64,000 bases of DNA from Bifidobacteriaceae bacterium (GCA_031281585.1 JAITFE010000100.1:1-64000), one strand, 5' to 3'; shown: positions 18,713 through 28,541, counted from the stretch's first letter. Notes: generated by a model not told the origin, from the sequence alone. Translations and numbers: made by a program.

Positions 18713-19842
18713 CGGCAGGGCAGGCCGCCGATGCCGTCCGGCCGGTTTCCGCCGCCACCCTGGGCCCGGTCCACATCGTTGGGACGGGTTTGATCGGCGC
18801 GTCGGTGGGGCTGGGACTGGTGGGGCACGGCATCGTCGTCACGCTTGAGGACCCCTCGCCGGCGGCGCGCGAGGTGGCGGTCCAGATCGGGGCGGGAAGG
18901 GCGCGCGTCCACGAAGACGGGGAGCCAAGGCTGGTGGTGGTGGCCTGCCCGCCGGACGTGACGGCGCCGGTGGTGGCGCGCCAATTGGAGCGTTTCCCGA
19001 ACGCGGTCGTGACGGACGTCGCGTCGGTCAAGGCGATCATCCTGGAGCAACTCACCGGCCTGGGGGCGGACCTGAGCCGCTATGTGGGCTCGCACCCGAT
19101 GGCGGGGCGGGAGAAGACCGGTCCGGCTGCTGCGACGGGCGACCTGTTTGTGGGCCGGCCCTGGGTGGTCGCGCCGCCGCCAAACGCCCGCGCGGGCGCC
19201 GCGTTGCAGGTCAGGGAACTGGCCAGCGACCTTGGCGCCCATCCAACCTACCTTGACGCCCACGCCCATGACAGGGCGGTGGCGTTGGTGTCCCACGTGC
19301 CCCAGCTGATGTCGAGCCTGACCGCGAAGCGCCTGATCGAGGCGGAGACCGGGGCGCTCGACCTGGCGGGCCAGGGGTTGCGGGACATGACCCGCATCGC
19401 GAATTCGGACCCCAGCTTGTGGTCCATCATCTTGACGGGCAACGCGGCCGCGGTCGCCACCGCGTTGCGGGCGGTGCGCGAGGATCTGGACGGCGCCATC
19501 GCAGCCCTGGAGGGCGGCGCCGGGGCGGGCGGGATTGGGCGGGCGCTGGTCGAACTGGCCACGCTGATCGGCGAGGGGGCCAGGGGCGCCGAGCGGATCC
19601 CCGGCAAGCACGGCGGCGCCCGGCGGCGGTTCGACAAGGTCACGGTGATGGTGCCGGACAAGCCCGGAGAATTGGGGCGGCTGTTCCAGGAGATGGGCCG
19701 GCTCGGGGTCAACTTGGAGGACCTGGCGTTGGAGCACGGCGCCGGGCAACTGGTCGGCTTGGCGGAGATTTCGGTGGCGGAGGGCGCCGGCCCGGCGCTG
19801 GCCCAAGACTTGCAGGAGCAGGGTTGGAGGATTCTCGAATGA
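18709..19842 (+). CDS. tyrA: Prephenate dehydrogenase with ACT domain
   Basis: TyrA oxidatively decarboxylates prephenate to 4-hydroxyphenylpyruvate in tyrosine synthesis. The protein has 377 residues. The NAD-binding motif GTGLIG lies near residues 25-30, the substrate-site SHPMAGREKTG follows, then YLDAHAHDRAVALVSHVPQL. A C-terminal ACT domain (VTVMVPDKPGELGRLF) fits feedback control by tyrosine. The GTG at 18709 is chosen because it overlaps the rluB stop and has AAGAAGG upstream. Insertion of tyrA between rluB and cmk is seen in some actinobacterial groups and not in mycobacteria. Confidence 0.93.
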   Translation: MTAGQAADAVRPVSAATLGPVHIVGTGLIGASVGLGLVGHGIVVTLEDPSPAAREVAVQIGAGRARVHEDGEPRLVVVACPPDVTAPVVARQLERFPNAVVTDVASVKAIILEQLTGLGADLSRYVGSHPMAGREKTGPAAATGDLFVGRPWVVAPPPNARAGAALQVRELASDLGAHPTYLDAHAHDRAVALVSHVPQLMSSLTAKRLIEAETGALDLAGQGLRDMTRIANSDPSLWSIILTGNAAAVATALRAVREDLDGAIAALEGGAGAGGIGRALVELATLIGEGARGAERIPGKHGGARRRFDKVTVMVPDKPGELGRLFQEMGRLGVNLEDLALEHGAGQLVGLAEISVAEGAGPALAQDLQEQGWRILE

Positions 19843-20501
19843 CGGTGATCGCCATCGACGGGCCGTCCGGCTCGGGCAAGTCGACCGTGGCCAAGGCGGT
19901 GGCCCGGGAACTCGGCCTGGCGTATCTGGACACCGGCGCGATGTACCGGGCGGCGGCACTGGCGGCCGAGCGGGCGGGCCTGTTGGACCAGCCCGAACGC
20001 CTCCCCGAACTGGTCCGGCGCCTGCCTTTGGACGTGCCCCTCGACCCGGCGGACCAGCGGGTGACGCTCGCAGGGGAGGACGTCACGGCGTTGATCAGGA
20101 CCAGCGCGGTGAGCGGCTACGTCTCCAAGCTGTCCACGGTCATACCGGTCCGCGAGGTGCTGGTGGCCCGCCAACGGCAGATCGTCGCCGCGAACCGGCG
20201 CCCGGGGATCGTCGTGGAAGGGCGCGACATCAACACAGTTGTGGCGCCCGATGCCGACGTCCGCGTTTTGATCACAGCCTCCGAAGCCGCCCGGTTGCGT
20301 CGGCGCGCCCTGGACCAGCGGGGCGGGGCGGACGCCGCCGCGATCGAGGCCACCCGCGACGAGGTCTCGCGGCGGGACAGCCAAGACGCCACCGTGGCCC
20401 GCTTCATGGAGGCGCCGCCGGGGGTGACCCTGATCGACTCGTCCGACCTGAGCGTGGAACAGACGGTGGCGGCCGTCTTGGCGCTGGTGCCGGTCCCATG
20501 A
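19839..20501 (+). CDS. cmk: Cytidylate kinase
   Basis: Cmk phosphorylates CMP and dCMP with ATP, recycling pyrimidine nucleotides. The protein has 220 residues with the P-loop GPSGSGKST at 8-16, [10 protein letters not shown] for CMP binding, and [11 protein letters not shown], where family members often have GRDIGTVV. RRDSQD supplies the LID arginine region. The ATG overlaps the tyrA stop as ATGA and the end overlaps plsC, so it sits in the middle of the coupled operon. The length is normal for the short (non-RpsA-fused) type. Confidence 0.95.
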   Translation: MTVIAIDGPSGSGKSTVAKAVARELGLAYLDTGAMYRAAALAAERAGLLDQPERLPELVRRLPLDVPLDPADQRVTLAGEDVTALIRTSAVSGYVSKLSTVIPVREVLVARQRQIVAANRRPGIVVEGRDINTVVAPDADVRVLITASEAARLRRRALDQRGGADAAAIEATRDEVSRRDSQDATVARFMEAPPGVTLIDSSDLSVEQTVAAVLALVPVP

Positions 20502-21199
20502 CGGAGCGGGCCCAGGGCCGCGTCGAACCCAGACTGCCCGGGCGTTGGCAGGCGGGCTGGGCCAGATGCGTGGCGGCCTTCGCCGAGCACGCTTACGTCT
20601 CCACAAAGGTGGTTGGACGCGAGAACGTGCCCCGCTCCGGCGCCGCCATTCTGGCCGGGAACCACACGGGCCTGGTGGACGGTCCCGTGGTGTTGGGCGC
20701 GTCCCCGCGCGGCGTGCACTTCATCATGAAATGGGCCCTGGGGCAGGGACTGGGCGGGCGGATCCTGAAAGCGGCGGGCCAGGTGTCCCTGGCCAAGGAC
20801 TCCGGGCGCGAGGCGCTGCGAACCTGCCTGGCGCTGCTCGAGCGCGGCTCGCTGGTCGGCATCTTCCCGGAGGGTTCCCGCGGCGACGGCAAGATGCGCC
20901 AGATCCACCCGGGCGTGGCCTGGCTGGCCGTCAACTCGGGCGCGCCGGTGATCCCTTTCGCCTGCCTGGGCACCCGGCGCCAGGGGGAGAGCGCCTTCCG
21001 GCTGCCGCCCTTCCGCCGCAAGCTGTACGTGTCGTTCGGCCCGGCCTTGGAACTTGGTTTGGACGGCACCGCGCCCAGGCGCGAGCAAATCGCGGCGGCC
21101 ATGGAGCGGATCGGGGCCGGCCTGGCGGCGCACGTCCAGGCAGCCGTCGCCGCCAGCGGGATCGCGCTGCCAACCGACTCGGGGAGGAAACCAAAATGA
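20498..21199 (+). CDS. plsC: 1-acyl-glycerol-3-phosphate acyltransferase-like
   Basis: The protein has 233 residues and belongs to the PlsC/LPLAT family, which acylates lysophosphatidate at the inner membrane face to make phosphatidate. The catalytic HX4D motif is NHTGLVD (H56, D61), and FPEGSRG forms the glycerol-phosphate binding block. [10 protein letters not shown] follows as in the family. No long membrane helix is evident, so membrane association is peripheral. It overlaps cmk (ATGA) and der (ATGA). The exact acceptor is inferred from the family; an acyltransferase beside der is a recurrent actinobacterial arrangement. Confidence 0.85.
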   Translation: MTERAQGRVEPRLPGRWQAGWARCVAAFAEHAYVSTKVVGRENVPRSGAAILAGNHTGLVDGPVVLGASPRGVHFIMKWALGQGLGGRILKAAGQVSLAKDSGREALRTCLALLERGSLVGIFPEGSRGDGKMRQIHPGVAWLAVNSGAPVIPFACLGTRRQGESAFRLPPFRRKLYVSFGPALELGLDGTAPRREQIAAAMERIGAGLAAHVQAAVAASGIALPTDSGRKPK

Positions 21200-22671
21200 C
21201 CAGCCAACCGCCAATCGAGGGCATTGAGGGCATCGAGGGCATGGACAAGGCGGCGGCGCTGCGCTCGGCGCTCGAAGACTACGAACTGGAGCCGGAGGAC
21301 CTTGCGCTGTTGGACGGCCAGGGCGAGCGGGCTGGGGGCGACGCGGTGGCGTCGGCCGGGACACTCGCCATCGTCGGCCGGCCAAACGTCGGCAAGTCGA
21401 CGCTGGTCAACCGGATTCTGGGGCGCCGGGAGGCGGTGGTCCAAGACCAGCCGGGCGTGACCCGGGACCGGGTGTCCTACCCGGCGGAATGGACCGGCCG
21501 CCACTTTACGGTGGTTGACACGGGCGGCTGGGAAATCGACGTGTCGGGGCTGACGGCGCGGGTGGCCGAACAGGCCGAACTGGCGGTCGAACTGGCGGAC
21601 GCCGCGGTCTTGGTGGTTGACGCGACGGTGGGCGTCACCGACACGGACGAGGCCCTGGTGCGGGTCCTCAGGCGGGCGGGCAAGCCGGTGGTGCTGGCGG
21701 CGAACAAAGTGGACGGCCCCCGCGCGGAGGCGGACGCGGCCCAGTTGTGGTCGCTGGGGCTGGGCGAGCCGTACCCCGTCTCCGCGTTGCACGGCCGCGG
21801 GGTCGGCGACTTGTTGGACGCCGCCGTGGCCGCCTTGGTCCAAGCCGACGGCTCGGGCCCGGCGGTCTTGGACCCGCCCGGCGTGCGACGCGTGGCGTTG
21901 ATCGGCCGGCCGAACGTGGGCAAATCCTCGCTGCTCAACAAGCTGGCGGGCGCTGAGCGCTCCGTCGTGGACCCCCTGGCTGGGACCACGCGCGACCCGG
22001 TGGACGAGCTGATCCAACTGGACGGGCGCGACTGGCGGTTCGTGGACACCGCCGGAATCCGGCGGCGGATCCACCGCACGCAAGGGGCGGACTTCTACGC
22101 CTCGCTGCGCACGCAGACGGCCATCGAACGGGCCGAGGTGGCGGTCGCCCTGATCGACTCCTCCCAGGATGTCGCGGAACAGGACGTGCGCATTTTGCAG
22201 ATGGCCAGCGAGGCGGGGCGGGCCTTGGTGATCGGGTTCAACAAGTGGGACCTGATGGACTCCGAGCGCCGCTTCTACTTGGAGCGCTCCATTGAGCAGG
22301 ACTTGGCGCCCTGGGCCTGGGCGCCCCGCGTGAACCTGTCGGCGGTGACGGGCCGGCGGGTCGACCGCCTGGTCGGCGCTTTGGACACGGCTCTGGCCGG
22401 GTGGCAGCGCCGCGTTCCGACGGGGCGGCTGAACTCCTTCCTGGGCGAGTTGGTGGCGGCCCAACCGCATCCTCTGCGCGGCGGCAAACAGCCGCGCATC
22501 TTGTTCGCCACCCAGGCCGCGACCCGGCCTCCCCGCTTCGTCATTTTCACCTCCGGCTTCCTGGAGGCGCCCTACCGCCGCTTCATTGAGCGCTCTCTGC
22601 GCGAGTCGTTCGACTTCACCGGCACGCCGATCCAAATCTCAGTTCGGGTCCGGGAAAAGCGCCGCCGCTGA
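21196..22671 (+). CDS. der: Ribosome biogenesis GTPase Der (EngA)
   Basis: Der carries two GTPase domains in tandem and is needed for maturation of the 50S subunit. The protein has 491 residues. An acidic ~55-residue N-terminal extension precedes the first G1 motif (GRPNVGKST, 61-69) with DTGGWE and NKVD. The second domain has [17 protein letters not shown] and NKWD, and a KH-like domain ends the protein ([12 protein letters not shown]). The N-terminal extension is usual in actinobacterial Der. The start at 21196 overlaps the plsC stop (ATGA). It is the last gene of the coupled run that began at parA. Confidence 0.96.
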   Translation: MTSQPPIEGIEGIEGMDKAAALRSALEDYELEPEDLALLDGQGERAGGDAVASAGTLAIVGRPNVGKSTLVNRILGRREAVVQDQPGVTRDRVSYPAEWTGRHFTVVDTGGWEIDVSGLTARVAEQAELAVELADAAVLVVDATVGVTDTDEALVRVLRRAGKPVVLAANKVDGPRAEADAAQLWSLGLGEPYPVSALHGRGVGDLLDAAVAALVQADGSGPAVLDPPGVRRVALIGRPNVGKSSLLNKLAGAERSVVDPLAGTTRDPVDELIQLDGRDWRFVDTAGIRRRIHRTQGADFYASLRTQTAIERAEVAVALIDSSQDVAEQDVRILQMASEAGRALVIGFNKWDLMDSERRFYLERSIEQDLAPWAWAPRVNLSAVTGRRVDRLVGALDTALAGWQRRVPTGRLNSFLGELVAAQPHPLRGGKQPRILFATQAATRPPRFVIFTSGFLEAPYRRFIERSLRESFDFTGTPIQISVRVREKRRR

Positions 22672-22695
22672 GCGGCGCGCCGGGCGGGCGTCGGG

Positions 22696-22701
22696 TAGGG
22701 T
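22696..22701 (+). promoter_or_regulatory. -10-like box, decides the next start
   Basis: TAGGGT is followed by 6 nt and GTG at 22708. A GTG at 22702 directly abuts the box and could not be translated from such a transcript. Confidence 0.45.
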
Positions 22702-22707
22702 GTGGCC

Positions 22708-23241
22708 GTGGTCGATTGGATTCTGGCGAAGCCGTTCGCGGTCGCTTTTGTCTTTCTGACCCTGGTGGCGTGCGTCCGCTCCCAGTGCACCTATTGGCTG
22801 GGCCGCGCGGTCCGCGCCGGATTGGTGCGCGCGGCCTGGGCCAAGCGTCTCACCAGCGAGGGAGCGGGCAAGGCGCGCGACAAGCTGGAACGCTGGGGCT
22901 GGCCGGCCATTCCCGTCTCTTTCTTGACCGTCGGCTTCCAGACGGCCGTGAACCTCTCGGCCGGGCTGATCGGCTGGCGCTGGTGGCGTTACACACTGGC
23001 CGCCGTGCCTGGTTGGCTGATGTGGGGGAGCGTCTACGCCGCCGGCGGCCTGGCGGTCTTCGCGGGCCTGGCCCGGGTGGCCCAATCCTCCCCCGTCCTG
23101 GCCGCCGCGATCATCCAGGCCCTGATCGTGGTAGTCCTGTCGGTGATCGCGTGGACCCGCTACCGCAAGACCCGCCGCGCGGGCGCCGCCGGCCCCGCGA
23201 CGATTTCCCCGCACCTTGAGGCCGACTCGGCCACCGCCTGA
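22708..23241 (+). CDS. Small VTT/DedA-like membrane protein
   Basis: The protein has 177 residues with about four to five hydrophobic segments. The central part (WGWPAIPVSFLTVGFQTAVNL followed by AGLIGWRWWRYTLAAVPGW) resembles the re-entrant region of VTT (SNARE-associated/DedA) proteins, including the F..G...R-like spacing, but the usual full-length pattern is not complete. DedA relatives help flip undecaprenyl phosphate or phospholipids. That role is only a possibility here. The start follows the leaderless rule. The C-terminal ~25 residues are polar and cytosolic. Confidence 0.6.
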   Translation: MVDWILAKPFAVAFVFLTLVACVRSQCTYWLGRAVRAGLVRAAWAKRLTSEGAGKARDKLERWGWPAIPVSFLTVGFQTAVNLSAGLIGWRWWRYTLAAVPGWLMWGSVYAAGGLAVFAGLARVAQSSPVLAAAIIQALIVVVLSVIAWTRYRKTRRAGAAGPATISPHLEADSATA

Positions 23242-23287
23242 CGCGGGCAGGCCGGGCGTTAGAGCCCTGGGGTATGGCGTGGCAATT

Positions 23288-23331
23288 GTCTGCTCTGAGC
23301 AGACCATTGCGGCGGGGCGCACCCATAGTCT
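23288..23331 (+). promoter_or_regulatory. 17-bp palindrome plus -10-like box, second copy
   Basis: GTCTGCTC-T-GAGCAGAC lies at 23288-23304 and TAGTCT at 23326-23331, 22 bp beyond the palindrome (21 bp at the first copy, 443-485). The flanks are otherwise different, so the matching part is likely functional. It lies ~121 bp before the lipoprotein start. Confidence 0.55.
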
Positions 23332-23424
23332 GGGAAGAGACAGTCGGCAATGATGGCGTCGACAATGAGGGGTGGCGGACACGACTGGCGATGGAGCCTT
23401 TGTGGCAAAAGGAAAGGGATGGCG

Positions 23425-24837
23425 ATGAGCAGGCGAATCATGGTTGCGGCGGTGGCGGCCGCTCTGGGCGTTGGCTGGCTGGCCGGGTGCGCGAAGTCGG
23501 GGCCCGAGGCGGCCCCGGAGGTTTTGCCCAGCCCCACGCCGCGGCCGACTTGTCCCGCCGTGAAAGAGTTGGACCAGGACCAGGTGGCCGAGTTCGCCCA
23601 GGCCGTCTCCGCCGAGGTGGAGGGCATCGCCCTGGAATTCGCGGCCGTCGGGACAAAGTCTGGTCGTCTCGAGATTGAGGCGGACGCGCCGGACTCGGCG
23701 GCGCTGGCGGAACTCGCGAAGCGGGCCGAGGCACCGCTCGGGTGCCGTTCTTTGGAGATTTGGGTCAACTCGGCCGAAGATTTGGCGGCGGCGCAGGCTC
23801 TGGGCCTTGCCGAGGCGCGGGTCACCTTCATAAGCCTGGTGAAACCGAACGAAAGGTCGGTGGTCGACGCCTTGAACGCCTTACCGGGCGTGGTTGCCCT
23901 GGACACTGTGAGAAACCCCTTCCCGTGGGACCTGATTGCGCCCCAACCGGTACTGTCGCGGGTGGAAACTGCGGTCAGCGGAGACGGCCAATGGGAGACG
24001 CTGAAGAACGCCGCCCCCAAACTGCCTGTCCTGGCCCAACTGAGATTGAGAATCGACCCAGACGATGACTGGCACTGGGACGCGCTGAAGGGCTTTCGCG
24101 AATTGGCCGCCGTCATGATCTGCACCGACTCGTGCTGGTTTGGCGACACTGGCACCTTGGAAGACGTGTCGGCCGAGACGCTGGAACAGATCCTGGCTGT
24201 GCCTCCGGTGTTGGCGAAGCTTGAGACGGTCAACACCATTCCGGTGGGCGAACTGAGCGCCGCCGCGTTGGGCTTCTCCCAGCCCCAGACCCGCGCGGAA
24301 AGGCGGGCCGCGCGCGAGGCGGAGGAGCAAGCGGAGAGGGAAGCGGCCGAGGCCGAGAAGCATGCATACGACCTCGAGCCGTGGCTGGTTCAGGCGCTCC
24401 GCGCCCAGTACGAGCCAGGCGGCGCGGTCACCACCATAGCCAGCCCGGCCCTGGTGGCAATAGAAGAGGATGGGACAGCCGGGCCGCAGCTGGCCACCGT
24501 CCCCACGTGGCGCGACGACATCCTTGAAGACTGGTTCTGCCGGAGGCGGGACGCCTGCGTCAGCGTGGTGGTGGTGTCGCGTCGAGTCGGGGCCGAATCC
24601 GGGTCTTATCGGTTGGAAAACAACCGCTCTGGGCAAGAGGAGTTCACGGGCAACCTCGGCGAAACCGTGGTCACCATCTACAACACGGCCGACAAGACCG
24701 TGTCGGATCCGATTGTGGTGGCGACAACTCTGCCGCCGAACATGGTGGGCTCCAAAGCCGAGGCCATCGGGGCGCTAAACGAGGAGGCCGCTTGGGCGTG
24801 GATCGCGGCGCACATGACGGCCCCGGCCGGCTCCTGA
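23425..24837 (+). CDS. Secreted lipoprotein of unknown function
   Basis: The protein has 470 residues with a type II signal peptide and lipobox LAGC (C22), so it is anchored on the outer face of the membrane. The mature part has no domain that I recognise. It is acidic, with a highly charged Ala/Glu/Arg helix at roughly 290-320 (RAAREAEEQAEREAAEAEKH). Two pairs of cysteines, CTDSCW and CRRRDAC, may form disulphides. The ATG at 23425 is preferred because AAAGGAAAGGG lies upstream. An in-frame ATG at 23419 would add two residues. Control is probably through the palindrome at 23288-23304, shared with the zinc-ribbon protein at 545. Confidence 0.75.
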   Translation: MSRRIMVAAVAAALGVGWLAGCAKSGPEAAPEVLPSPTPRPTCPAVKELDQDQVAEFAQAVSAEVEGIALEFAAVGTKSGRLEIEADAPDSAALAELAKRAEAPLGCRSLEIWVNSAEDLAAAQALGLAEARVTFISLVKPNERSVVDALNALPGVVALDTVRNPFPWDLIAPQPVLSRVETAVSGDGQWETLKNAAPKLPVLAQLRLRIDPDDDWHWDALKGFRELAAVMICTDSCWFGDTGTLEDVSAETLEQILAVPPVLAKLETVNTIPVGELSAAALGFSQPQTRAERRAAREAEEQAEREAAEAEKHAYDLEPWLVQALRAQYEPGGAVTTIASPALVAIEEDGTAGPQLATVPTWRDDILEDWFCRRRDACVSVVVVSRRVGAESGSYRLENNRSGQEEFTGNLGETVVTIYNTADKTVSDPIVVATTLPPNMVGSKAEAIGALNEEAAWAWIAAHMTAPAGS

Positions 24838-24839
24838 GG

Positions 24840-25760
24840 TCAGAACCTGCCGGAGGAGCCGCCGAAGCGGGAGCCGGAGGAGCCGAAGTGGATTGAGGAG
24901 CCTCCGCCTCCGCCCCCGCCCCAGCCGGAGCGGCCGTGCTGCTGGTTGTAGTGGACGGAGGTGTTCTGGCTGACCAGGACCTCGGTCTGGGCGGTTAGGC
25001 GGAGGGAGGCGGGGTCCAAGTAGTCGCTGGCGTCCGGGGCTGGCCGCACGGTCTTGAGTTGGCGCCGCCAGAGGGTCACGGGCACAAAGCCGCCGATCAG
25101 TCCGCCCGCCACCGCCGCCAGGGCCACGATCTCCCAGCGGAAGCGGCCGGCGTCTGAGTAGGCCTGGCCAGCCCCGCTGAGGAACTCTTGGAAGCCCCCG
25201 TACCAGTCATCCCGCCCCAGGTAGGGCAGGACTTGGCCCATGATCCGGTCCTGGACGGCGTCTGTGTAAACGTCGATCGCGTCACCGTGGGTGGCCAGGG
25301 CCCAATGGCGCCCCTCCGGGGCCACCAGGAAGAGGATTCCCGACTTGTCGCCGCCCTGCCCCCAGCCAGCGTCCGGATTGCGGCCAGGCTGGTCGGGGTT
25401 CTCCGGGTCGGGGCCGAAGCTGAAGTAGTCGTCCGCGAACTCGGTGGCCGTGCGCATCCCCAGCGAAGGCACGGTCACTATCACGAAGTCCGCCCCGTGT
25501 TCGGCGCTGAGCCGCTCAAGTTCCTGCTCCAGGGTCGCCTCCTGCACGCCAGTCAGCAGGCCGGCTCTGTCCCAGAGGTGCGCCCGGACGTCGCCGGTCC
25601 CAGCGGAGCCGTCCGCCCACGCGCCCGATGCCGTCGCCACCGTCAGCCAAACCGCCGCCAGTCCCAGCGCGGCCAGTCGCAGAGCGGCCAGTCGCAGAGC
25701 CGCCAGTCGCAGAGCCGCAAGGCGGGCAAGGCCCCGGCGGATCGCGCCCGCCCCGGTCAC
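24840..25760 (-). CDS. TPM-domain membrane protein with glycine-rich tail
   Basis: The protein has 306 residues. A long signal peptide (1-~45) carries LAALR repeats. The TPM domain (~50-195) follows, with DRAGLLTGVQEATLEQELE, GADFVIVTVPSLG, DKSGILFLVAPEGRHWALA and the GQVLPYL helix. A membrane helix (~EIVALAAVAGGLIGGFVPV), a cytosolic stretch and a Gly/Ser-rich C-terminus (HFGSSGSRFGGSSGRF) complete it. TPM proteins are linked to membrane quality control and photosystem repair in other organisms, sometimes with phosphatase activity. The function here is unproven. GTG at 25760 overlaps the upstream zinc-ribbon gene as GTGA. Confidence 0.8.
   Translation of the reverse strand: MTGAGAIRRGLARLAALRLAALRLAALRLAALGLAAVWLTVATASGAWADGSAGTGDVRAHLWDRAGLLTGVQEATLEQELERLSAEHGADFVIVTVPSLGMRTATEFADDYFSFGPDPENPDQPGRNPDAGWGQGGDKSGILFLVAPEGRHWALATHGDAIDVYTDAVQDRIMGQVLPYLGRDDWYGGFQEFLSGAGQAYSDAGRFRWEIVALAAVAGGLIGGFVPVTLWRRQLKTVRPAPDASDYLDPASLRLTAQTEVLVSQNTSVHYNQQHGRSGWGGGGGGGSSIHFGSSGSRFGGSSGRF
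25654..25713. repeat. Four 15-bp tandem repeats in a signal peptide
   Basis: The unit GCGGCCAGTCGCAGA (with one or two variants) is repeated four times in a row, encoding LAALR-type units that lengthen the hydrophobic signal sequence of the TPM protein. Slippage here could vary signal length. Confidence 0.8.
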
Positions 25761-26827
25761 AATCCCACCGCCAGCGCCGCGATCGCCCCGGCCACCACGG
25801 CGGCCGAGCTCGCCAGGATGGCGAACCACCGCCAATAGGCGGCGCGGTCCAGTGGCAGGTCTCCGACTATCCGCCCGGTCTGGCCGTTCATGGCGAACGT
25901 GAAGCGTTCGCCTCTCCAAACCGTTGTGAGCACCCAGACCGGCAGAAGGGCCAAGTGCAGGCGCGTCTCGTTGACCGTCACCTTCGAGCCGACCAGGGAG
26001 ACGCTCTGGTGTCCCGTGACGGTGTTCCGAAAGATCGAACCCGCGGTCTTGTCCAGGCGTTCGCGCGCCCGCACGGTCGCCATCTCGGAGTCCACGTTGT
26101 AGCGTTCGGCCAGGAAACCGGGCAGATAGGTCGGTTTGAACGGGACGGCGCGGGTGAGGTCGAAGGGTTCGATCGACTCCATGATGGCGTCCGGCATGTT
26201 GATCGAGCCGTCCACCGGGACGCCCAGGAAGCGGGCCTCGCCGACCCGGTGGGCGGCATAGTGCCTGGTGGTGGTGTGACTGGTGTTGCCCCAGTGCTGG
26301 GTCGACACGTCTCTGGCGTCGTACTGCTCCAGAATCTTGGTCTCGAAGTCGAACAACCAGAACGGGACGTAGACGCCCTTGACCTCGTCGATGAAGTTCT
26401 GAGCGGAGAAGACTTTGGGCAGCAGGCGCTTCTTGCCGTAGAGGCCGTTCAAGGCGGCTACGGCCTGCTCGCGCGTGGTTCTGAAGGGGACCACCAATTC
26501 CGGGGCGAGCTCGCCGGCCAGCTGCTCGGCGATCACTATTGGGCTGCGGCAGTAGGGGCAGGTCCCGGCGGCTTCGGTCGCGGCGGCCGCGACCACGGCA
26601 CCGCAGGAGCGGCAGGCGTACTGGTTGAATTGGGGTGGCGGCCAGGGCGCGGGCGGCTCCTCGGCCTCGGGCGCCGGGGTAGGTCCGGGCTGGGCCTGTT
26701 GGGGCGTCTGCCACGCGGTGGGGTCAAACCTTGAGCCGCAGTTGTCGCAGACCAGCAGGCCCGCCTCGGCGTTGTAGGCCAGATTGCCCCCGCAGTGGGG
26801 GCACTTGTAGTCCAGGCCTTGCGCCAC
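25757..26827 (-). CDS. Two-zinc-ribbon membrane protein
   Basis: The protein has 356 residues. The first ribbon has cysteines at 9, 12, 27 and 30 (CPHC, CDNC), then a Pro-rich spacer and a second ribbon (CRSC, CPYC). A ~220-residue conserved domain follows, with the GVYVPFWLFDFE strand and several aromatic residues, ending in two membrane helices. Such proteins are often annotated as helicase/primosome-like because of the ribbons, but no helicase domain is present. The GTG at 26827 is chosen over one at 26893 because AAGGAG sits 6 nt upstream of it. It is coupled to the TPM gene, a pairing seen in other Actinobacteria that suggests a joint membrane role. The divergent 238-bp gap to the symporter has no other gene. 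Confidence 0.7.
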   Translation of the reverse strand: MAQGLDYKCPHCGGNLAYNAEAGLLVCDNCGSRFDPTAWQTPQQAQPGPTPAPEAEEPPAPWPPPQFNQYACRSCGAVVAAAATEAAGTCPYCRSPIVIAEQLAGELAPELVVPFRTTREQAVAALNGLYGKKRLLPKVFSAQNFIDEVKGVYVPFWLFDFETKILEQYDARDVSTQHWGNTSHTTTRHYAAHRVGEARFLGVPVDGSINMPDAIMESIEPFDLTRAVPFKPTYLPGFLAERYNVDSEMATVRARERLDKTAGSIFRNTVTGHQSVSLVGSKVTVNETRLHLALLPVWVLTTVWRGERFTFAMNGQTGRIVGDLPLDRAAYWRWFAILASSAAVVAGAIAALAVGL

Positions 26828-27065
26828 GGCGGCTCCTTCGGGCAACGAGTGGGGGTCAATCAATTCTCGCAGAGCGCCAACGGTTATCAGCACGTCAAAT
26901 CATTGTTACAGGCAGGTTTCAGTTCCCCTCTGGGGTCGTCTTCACACTTTCCACACGCTTATTGTTGGGCTGAACGAATTGCTCGCCCCAGAGCCAGGTT
27001 CGGACTGGGGCCGAGCCACCGCACCCGTTCCCGCGCTGGCGGGACGGCCCGACGGAAGGCCCAAC

Positions 27066-28541
27066 GTGCAAGGTTTCTCTGATGTCGTCACCAAGATCGA
27101 CGATTTCGTCTGGAGCATCTGGCTTCTCATCCCGCTGCTGTTCATCACCGGCCTGGTGCTGACCATTCGGCTCAAAGGCATGCAGTTCACCAAACTGTGG
27201 CCCGCGCTGAAGCTCGGCCTGTTCACGCGCAAAGATCCGGGTTCTGCGGGCGACATCTCGCAGTACCAGGCGTTGACCACCGCGTTGGCGGCGACTGTGG
27301 GCGTGGGCAACATTGTGGGCGTGGCGACGGCCATCGGGATCGGCGGCCCGGGCGCCTTGTTCTGGATGTGGATCACGGGCCTGCTGGGCATGGCCTCGAA
27401 GTACGCGGAGGCCTTCCTGGGCTCCAAGTACCGGGAAACGGACGCGCGCGGCGAGGTGGTCGGCGGACCGCAGGTCTACCTGCAAAAGGCGATCAAGGGA
27501 CCGCTCGGCAAGATCCTCGCTCTGAGCTTCGCGGTCTTCGGCGCGTTGGCGGCGTTCGGGATCGGCAACGGCACCCAAGTCGACGCGATGACCACAAACA
27601 TGAAGGAGGCTTTCGGAATTCCGGAGCTTGCCACAGGCGTCCTGGTGATGATTCTGGTCGGGTTGACCCTGATCGGCGGCATCAAGTCGATCGGCCGCGT
27701 GACGGCGGCCTTCGTTCCGTTCATGATCGTGGTCTACATCCTGGCCGGCCTGGTCATCCTGGCCATGAACGCGACCGCCATCCCGGAGGCCTTCGCGTTG
27801 GTGTTCACCGACGCGTTCACCGGCACCGCCGAGACGGGGGAGGCAGTCGGCGACTTCCTGGGCGCCGGAATCGGCCTGGCGATCCAAAAGGGCATGGCCC
27901 GGGGCATCTTCTCCAACGAATCCGGGATGGGTTCGGCCGCCATTGTGGCCGCGGCCGCCAAGACCTCGCACCCGGTGCGCCAGGGGCTGGTGTCAATGAC
28001 CCAGACCTTTATCGACACGATCATCGTGGTGTCCTTCACCGGCCTGGTGATCCTGACCAGCGGGGTGTGGCAGAACACGGCGGTCAAGGATGACGGCGAG
28101 CGGCTGAACGGGCAGTTGACCAATGCGGCGTTCGAGCAGACCATTGGCAGCCCGGGCCCCGCGATAGTGGCCATTTGCGTGGTCTTCTTCGCCCTGTCCA
28201 CCGTGATCGGCTGGTCCTATTACGGCGAGCGTTGCGCGGTCCGACTGCTCGGTATCAAGGCGCAGATGCCGTATCGGATTGTTTTCACGGCGCTGATCGT
28301 GGTCTGGGCGGTCTTGCCGGCCAGCACCATCTGGAACATCGCGGACATCCTGAACGGCCTGATGGCGCTGCCCAACCTGATCGGCCTGCTGATCCTCAGC
28401 GGAATGATCGCGCGGGAGACCAAGCACTACCTGTCGCTGGACCCGGACTTGACCAAGAACAACGTCAAGCCTTCGGCGCTGGAGGCGATCTCCTTCGAAG
28501 TCAAGTGGACGCCCGCTCCAAAGCGGGTCGCACACCGCTAG
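27066..28541 (+). CDS. AGCS-family sodium:alanine/glycine symporter
   Basis: The protein has 491 residues and 10-11 predicted membrane helices. Family motifs are clear: ALTTALAATVGVGNIVGVAT, GPGALFWMW, GMASKYAEAFLG, FSNESGMGSAAIVAAAAKT and the GWSYYGERC segment. Members take up alanine, glycine or related amino acids with Na+ or H+. The substrate is not fixed by sequence. The GTG at 27066 is preferred because GGAAGG lies 7 nt upstream. A longer frame from 26979 adds only a polar stretch. The gene is convergent with the DUF805 gene, with 17 bp between stops. Confidence 0.92.
   Translation: MQGFSDVVTKIDDFVWSIWLLIPLLFITGLVLTIRLKGMQFTKLWPALKLGLFTRKDPGSAGDISQYQALTTALAATVGVGNIVGVATAIGIGGPGALFWMWITGLLGMASKYAEAFLGSKYRETDARGEVVGGPQVYLQKAIKGPLGKILALSFAVFGALAAFGIGNGTQVDAMTTNMKEAFGIPELATGVLVMILVGLTLIGGIKSIGRVTAAFVPFMIVVYILAGLVILAMNATAIPEAFALVFTDAFTGTAETGEAVGDFLGAGIGLAIQKGMARGIFSNESGMGSAAIVAAAAKTSHPVRQGLVSMTQTFIDTIIVVSFTGLVILTSGVWQNTAVKDDGERLNGQLTNAAFEQTIGSPGPAIVAICVVFFALSTVIGWSYYGERCAVRLLGIKAQMPYRIVFTALIVVWAVLPASTIWNIADILNGLMALPNLIGLLILSGMIARETKHYLSLDPDLTKNNVKPSALEAISFEVKWTPAPKRVAHR

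Noticed and set aside
20593-22635. 680-codon minus-strand frame
   Set aside because: Antisense to plsC and der, which carry clear catalytic motifs.
24840-26714. 624-codon frame as one protein
   Set aside because: Its N-terminal half is a frame-shadow of the zinc-ribbon gene. Only the part from GTG 25760 is a real protein (TPM).
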